Positions 5,980-7,036 of a stretch of 7,036 nucleotides of DNA are shown one piece after another (position 1 is the stretch's first letter; each line of letters opens with the position of its first letter). The notes under the pieces are model-generated. The model saw only the letters and a program-made list of their open reading frames with translations, was not told where the DNA came from and ran no database searches. The position numbers and the translations under genes are program-made. This DNA is from CAYWTX01 sp964461295. Its GTDB lineage: Bacteria > Planctomycetota > Phycisphaerae > SM23-33. The stretch lies in assembly GCA_964461295.1 (NCBI GenBank), contig CAYWTX010000095.1:1-7036 (forward strand). Reading direction: 5' to 3'.

Positions 5980-6053
5980 GCGCTACTGTGGTGTTCCATC
6001 CGTGCGGCAGGCGGATGGGCCGCTGCTGCTGGACTCACGCGGAGAGACAAGAA

Positions 6054-6737
6054 GTGATCCCCCTTCGATGGGCACAGGTTGTGACTGTGTTCGCCGCGTG
6101 CGCGGCAGGATGCGGTTCGAAGTCCTCCCCTGACTCGGGCAAGCCGGACCGGGCCGCCCGGATCGCGGCCATGTCCGACCGGCCGCCCGCCGACGGCGGG
6201 ACCGAACTGGTCAAGGCCCTGGGCGATGCCGATCCCTCCGTACGCAAGGCGGCGGCCTTCGCTCTGAGTTCCTGCCTGACCGAGCGGAATCGGCCGGCGC
6301 TGATCCAGGCGACGCGCGACAGCCACCACGACGTGCGAGCCGGCGCGGTCGTCACGCTCAGCCTGTACAAGGACAAGCCGGCGGCCGAGCGGCTGGGGGA
6401 GGTCCTGGCCGGCGACGCGAACGAATCGATCCAGACGATCGCGGCCAGCGGGCTGGGGATGAACCCCTCGCCGGCGGCCATCGTGGCCTTGCTCGAAAAC
6501 GCCGAGAAGCATCGGTCCGTGGCCGTCCGCCGGCAGGCGATGAAGCACCTGATCGCCAAGGTCGGCCTGCGGCTCTGGCGGGATGTGGATCCCCTCGGCC
6601 GCGACTGGCCCGGCTTGCTGGAACTCATGAAGGATCACAAGAAGATCCAGGACGCGTACGCGGCCTGCAACGCGACGCTGCATCGCCGGTCGGAAGACAA
6701 GATACCCGATGAGCCGGGGCATGGCGCCGACAAGTAG
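6054..6737 (+). CDS. HEAT-repeat lipoprotein
   Basis: The protein has 227 residues from GTG 6054. This start has GGAGAG (6041-6046) seven bases upstream and places a lipoprotein signal exactly at the N-terminus: MIPLRW, hydrophobic AQVVTVFAACA, then lipobox AAGC with Cys20. An ATG at 6015 or a GTG at 5970 in the same frame would bury the signal behind Cys/Arg-rich residues. From about residue 50 the protein is helical repeats of HEAT/PBS-lyase type: LVKALGDADPSVRKAAAFAL (52-71), then AL..ATRDSHHDVRAGAVVTL (82-102), a third near 112-134 and a fourth near 142-168. Such repeats are protein-binding surfaces, here predicted on the periplasmic side of a membrane. A prepilin-like gene follows after 28 bp, so the two are probably co-transcribed. 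The binding partner is unknown. Confidence 0.78.
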   Translation: MIPLRWAQVVTVFAACAAGCGSKSSPDSGKPDRAARIAAMSDRPPADGGTELVKALGDADPSVRKAAAFALSSCLTERNRPALIQATRDSHHDVRAGAVVTLSLYKDKPAAERLGEVLAGDANESIQTIAASGLGMNPSPAAIVALLENAEKHRSVAVRRQAMKHLIAKVGLRLWRDVDPLGRDWPGLLELMKDHKKIQDAYAACNATLHRRSEDKIPDEPGHGADK

Positions 6738-6765
6738 CAGCCGCCGGGTTCCGGAGGAAGCGCAC

Positions 6766-7036
6766 ATGAAGAGACGAGCATTCACCCTGACGGAGCTGAT
6801 GATCGTGATCGGCGTGATCGGCCTGCTTCTGATGGTGATGTCGCCCACCGTGATGAAGGCATGGAACGTGGCTCGCCATACGATCTGCCAGAACAACCTG
6901 TCCCACCTCTCGGCAATCCTGGTCCAGGCGGCGGCAGCCACCCCCGCCCAACCGGTTACCAGTTCGCAGGTCGCCGACTACTTCCCCGACCGTTACACCT
7001 GGCCGACGCAGGCCCACACCGCCGCCAAGTCCCCGG
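6766..7036 (+). CDS. Type IV pilin/type II secretion pseudopilin-like protein, N-terminal part
   Basis: Ninety residues are visible before the window ends. GGAGGAAG (6753-6760) lies just before ATG 6766, the strongest ribosome site in the window. MKRRA/FTLTELMIVIGVIGLLLMVMSP is a class III (prepilin) signal: a short basic leader, cleavage before Phe6, Glu at mature position 5, and a hydrophobic helix to about residue 28. The residue before cleavage is Ala instead of the common Gly. The continuation WNVARHTICQNNLSHLSAIL is the pattern seen in the many planctomycete prepilin-like (DUF1559/type II secretion protein G-like) proteins. It should be processed by a prepilin peptidase and inserted in the inner membrane. 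Whether it is a pilin, a pseudopilin or one of the expanded planctomycete family of unknown role needs the missing C-terminus. Confidence 0.85.
   Translation, partial: MKRRAFTLTELMIVIGVIGLLLMVMSPTVMKAWNVARHTICQNNLSHLSAILVQAAAATPAQPVTSSQVADYFPDRYTWPTQAHTAAKSP

Noticed and set aside
1..7036. A defence, phage or biosynthetic cluster spanning the window
   Set aside because: Gene content is mixed metabolic and envelope functions on both strands, with no nuclease, helicase, integrase, toxin or cluster-type synthase, and base composition looks uniform.

Overview
The window is about 7 kb of GC-rich bacterial chromosome carrying eight genes, two of them cut by the window edges. The best taxonomic guess is a planctomycete (Phycisphaerae-like). 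The reasons are a type II/IV prepilin-like N-terminus with Ala instead of Gly before the cleavage site and a short Cys-Gln-Asn-Asn-Leu segment after the helix, two lipoproteins (one ending in a Pro/Ala tail, one HEAT-repeat), orphan zinc-ribbon and radical SAM genes of a type I associate with that phylum, and a GCTTCCA/GCTACCA heptamer dyad between genes. This is an inference from style; there is no rRNA or other marker gene here.

Layout. Bases 1-152 are the 3' end of a homocysteine S-methyltransferase-type gene with its zinc-binding Gly-Gly-Cys-Cys-Gly motif, followed by a compact hairpin (156-182). A HAD-superfamily hydrolase (205-813, +) comes next. It converges on a radical SAM protein (810-1847, -), and the two stop codons share one CTAG. 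The radical SAM gene diverges from an amidohydrolase-2-like TIM-barrel gene (1919-2761, +). The 71-bp gap between them holds two interlocked sigma70-type promoter candidates that read in opposite directions and are built from a single inverted repeat.

A lipoprotein with a Pro/Ala tail (2891-3826) is followed after 11 bp by a 196-residue zinc-ribbon protein (3838-4428), probably in one operon. From the last base of that stop codon runs an array of six 7-bp repeats. Its second half forms a perfect 23-bp inverted repeat with a copy about 40 bp downstream. Next is an intact M20 dipeptidase-like metallopeptidase (4563-5948, +). It is followed by a HEAT-repeat lipoprotein (6054-6737) and, 28 bp later, a prepilin-like protein (6766 to the window end), probably co-transcribed.

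Most of the window is ordinary housekeeping and envelope gene content, and I see no defence system, CRISPR array, phage or insertion sequence. Three items merit a second look. The amidohydrolase-like protein appears to have lost most of its metal ligands. The divergent promoter joins it to a radical SAM enzyme of unknown substrate. The heptamer dyad element sits between genes. No shared pathway for the whole window can be argued from the sequence.
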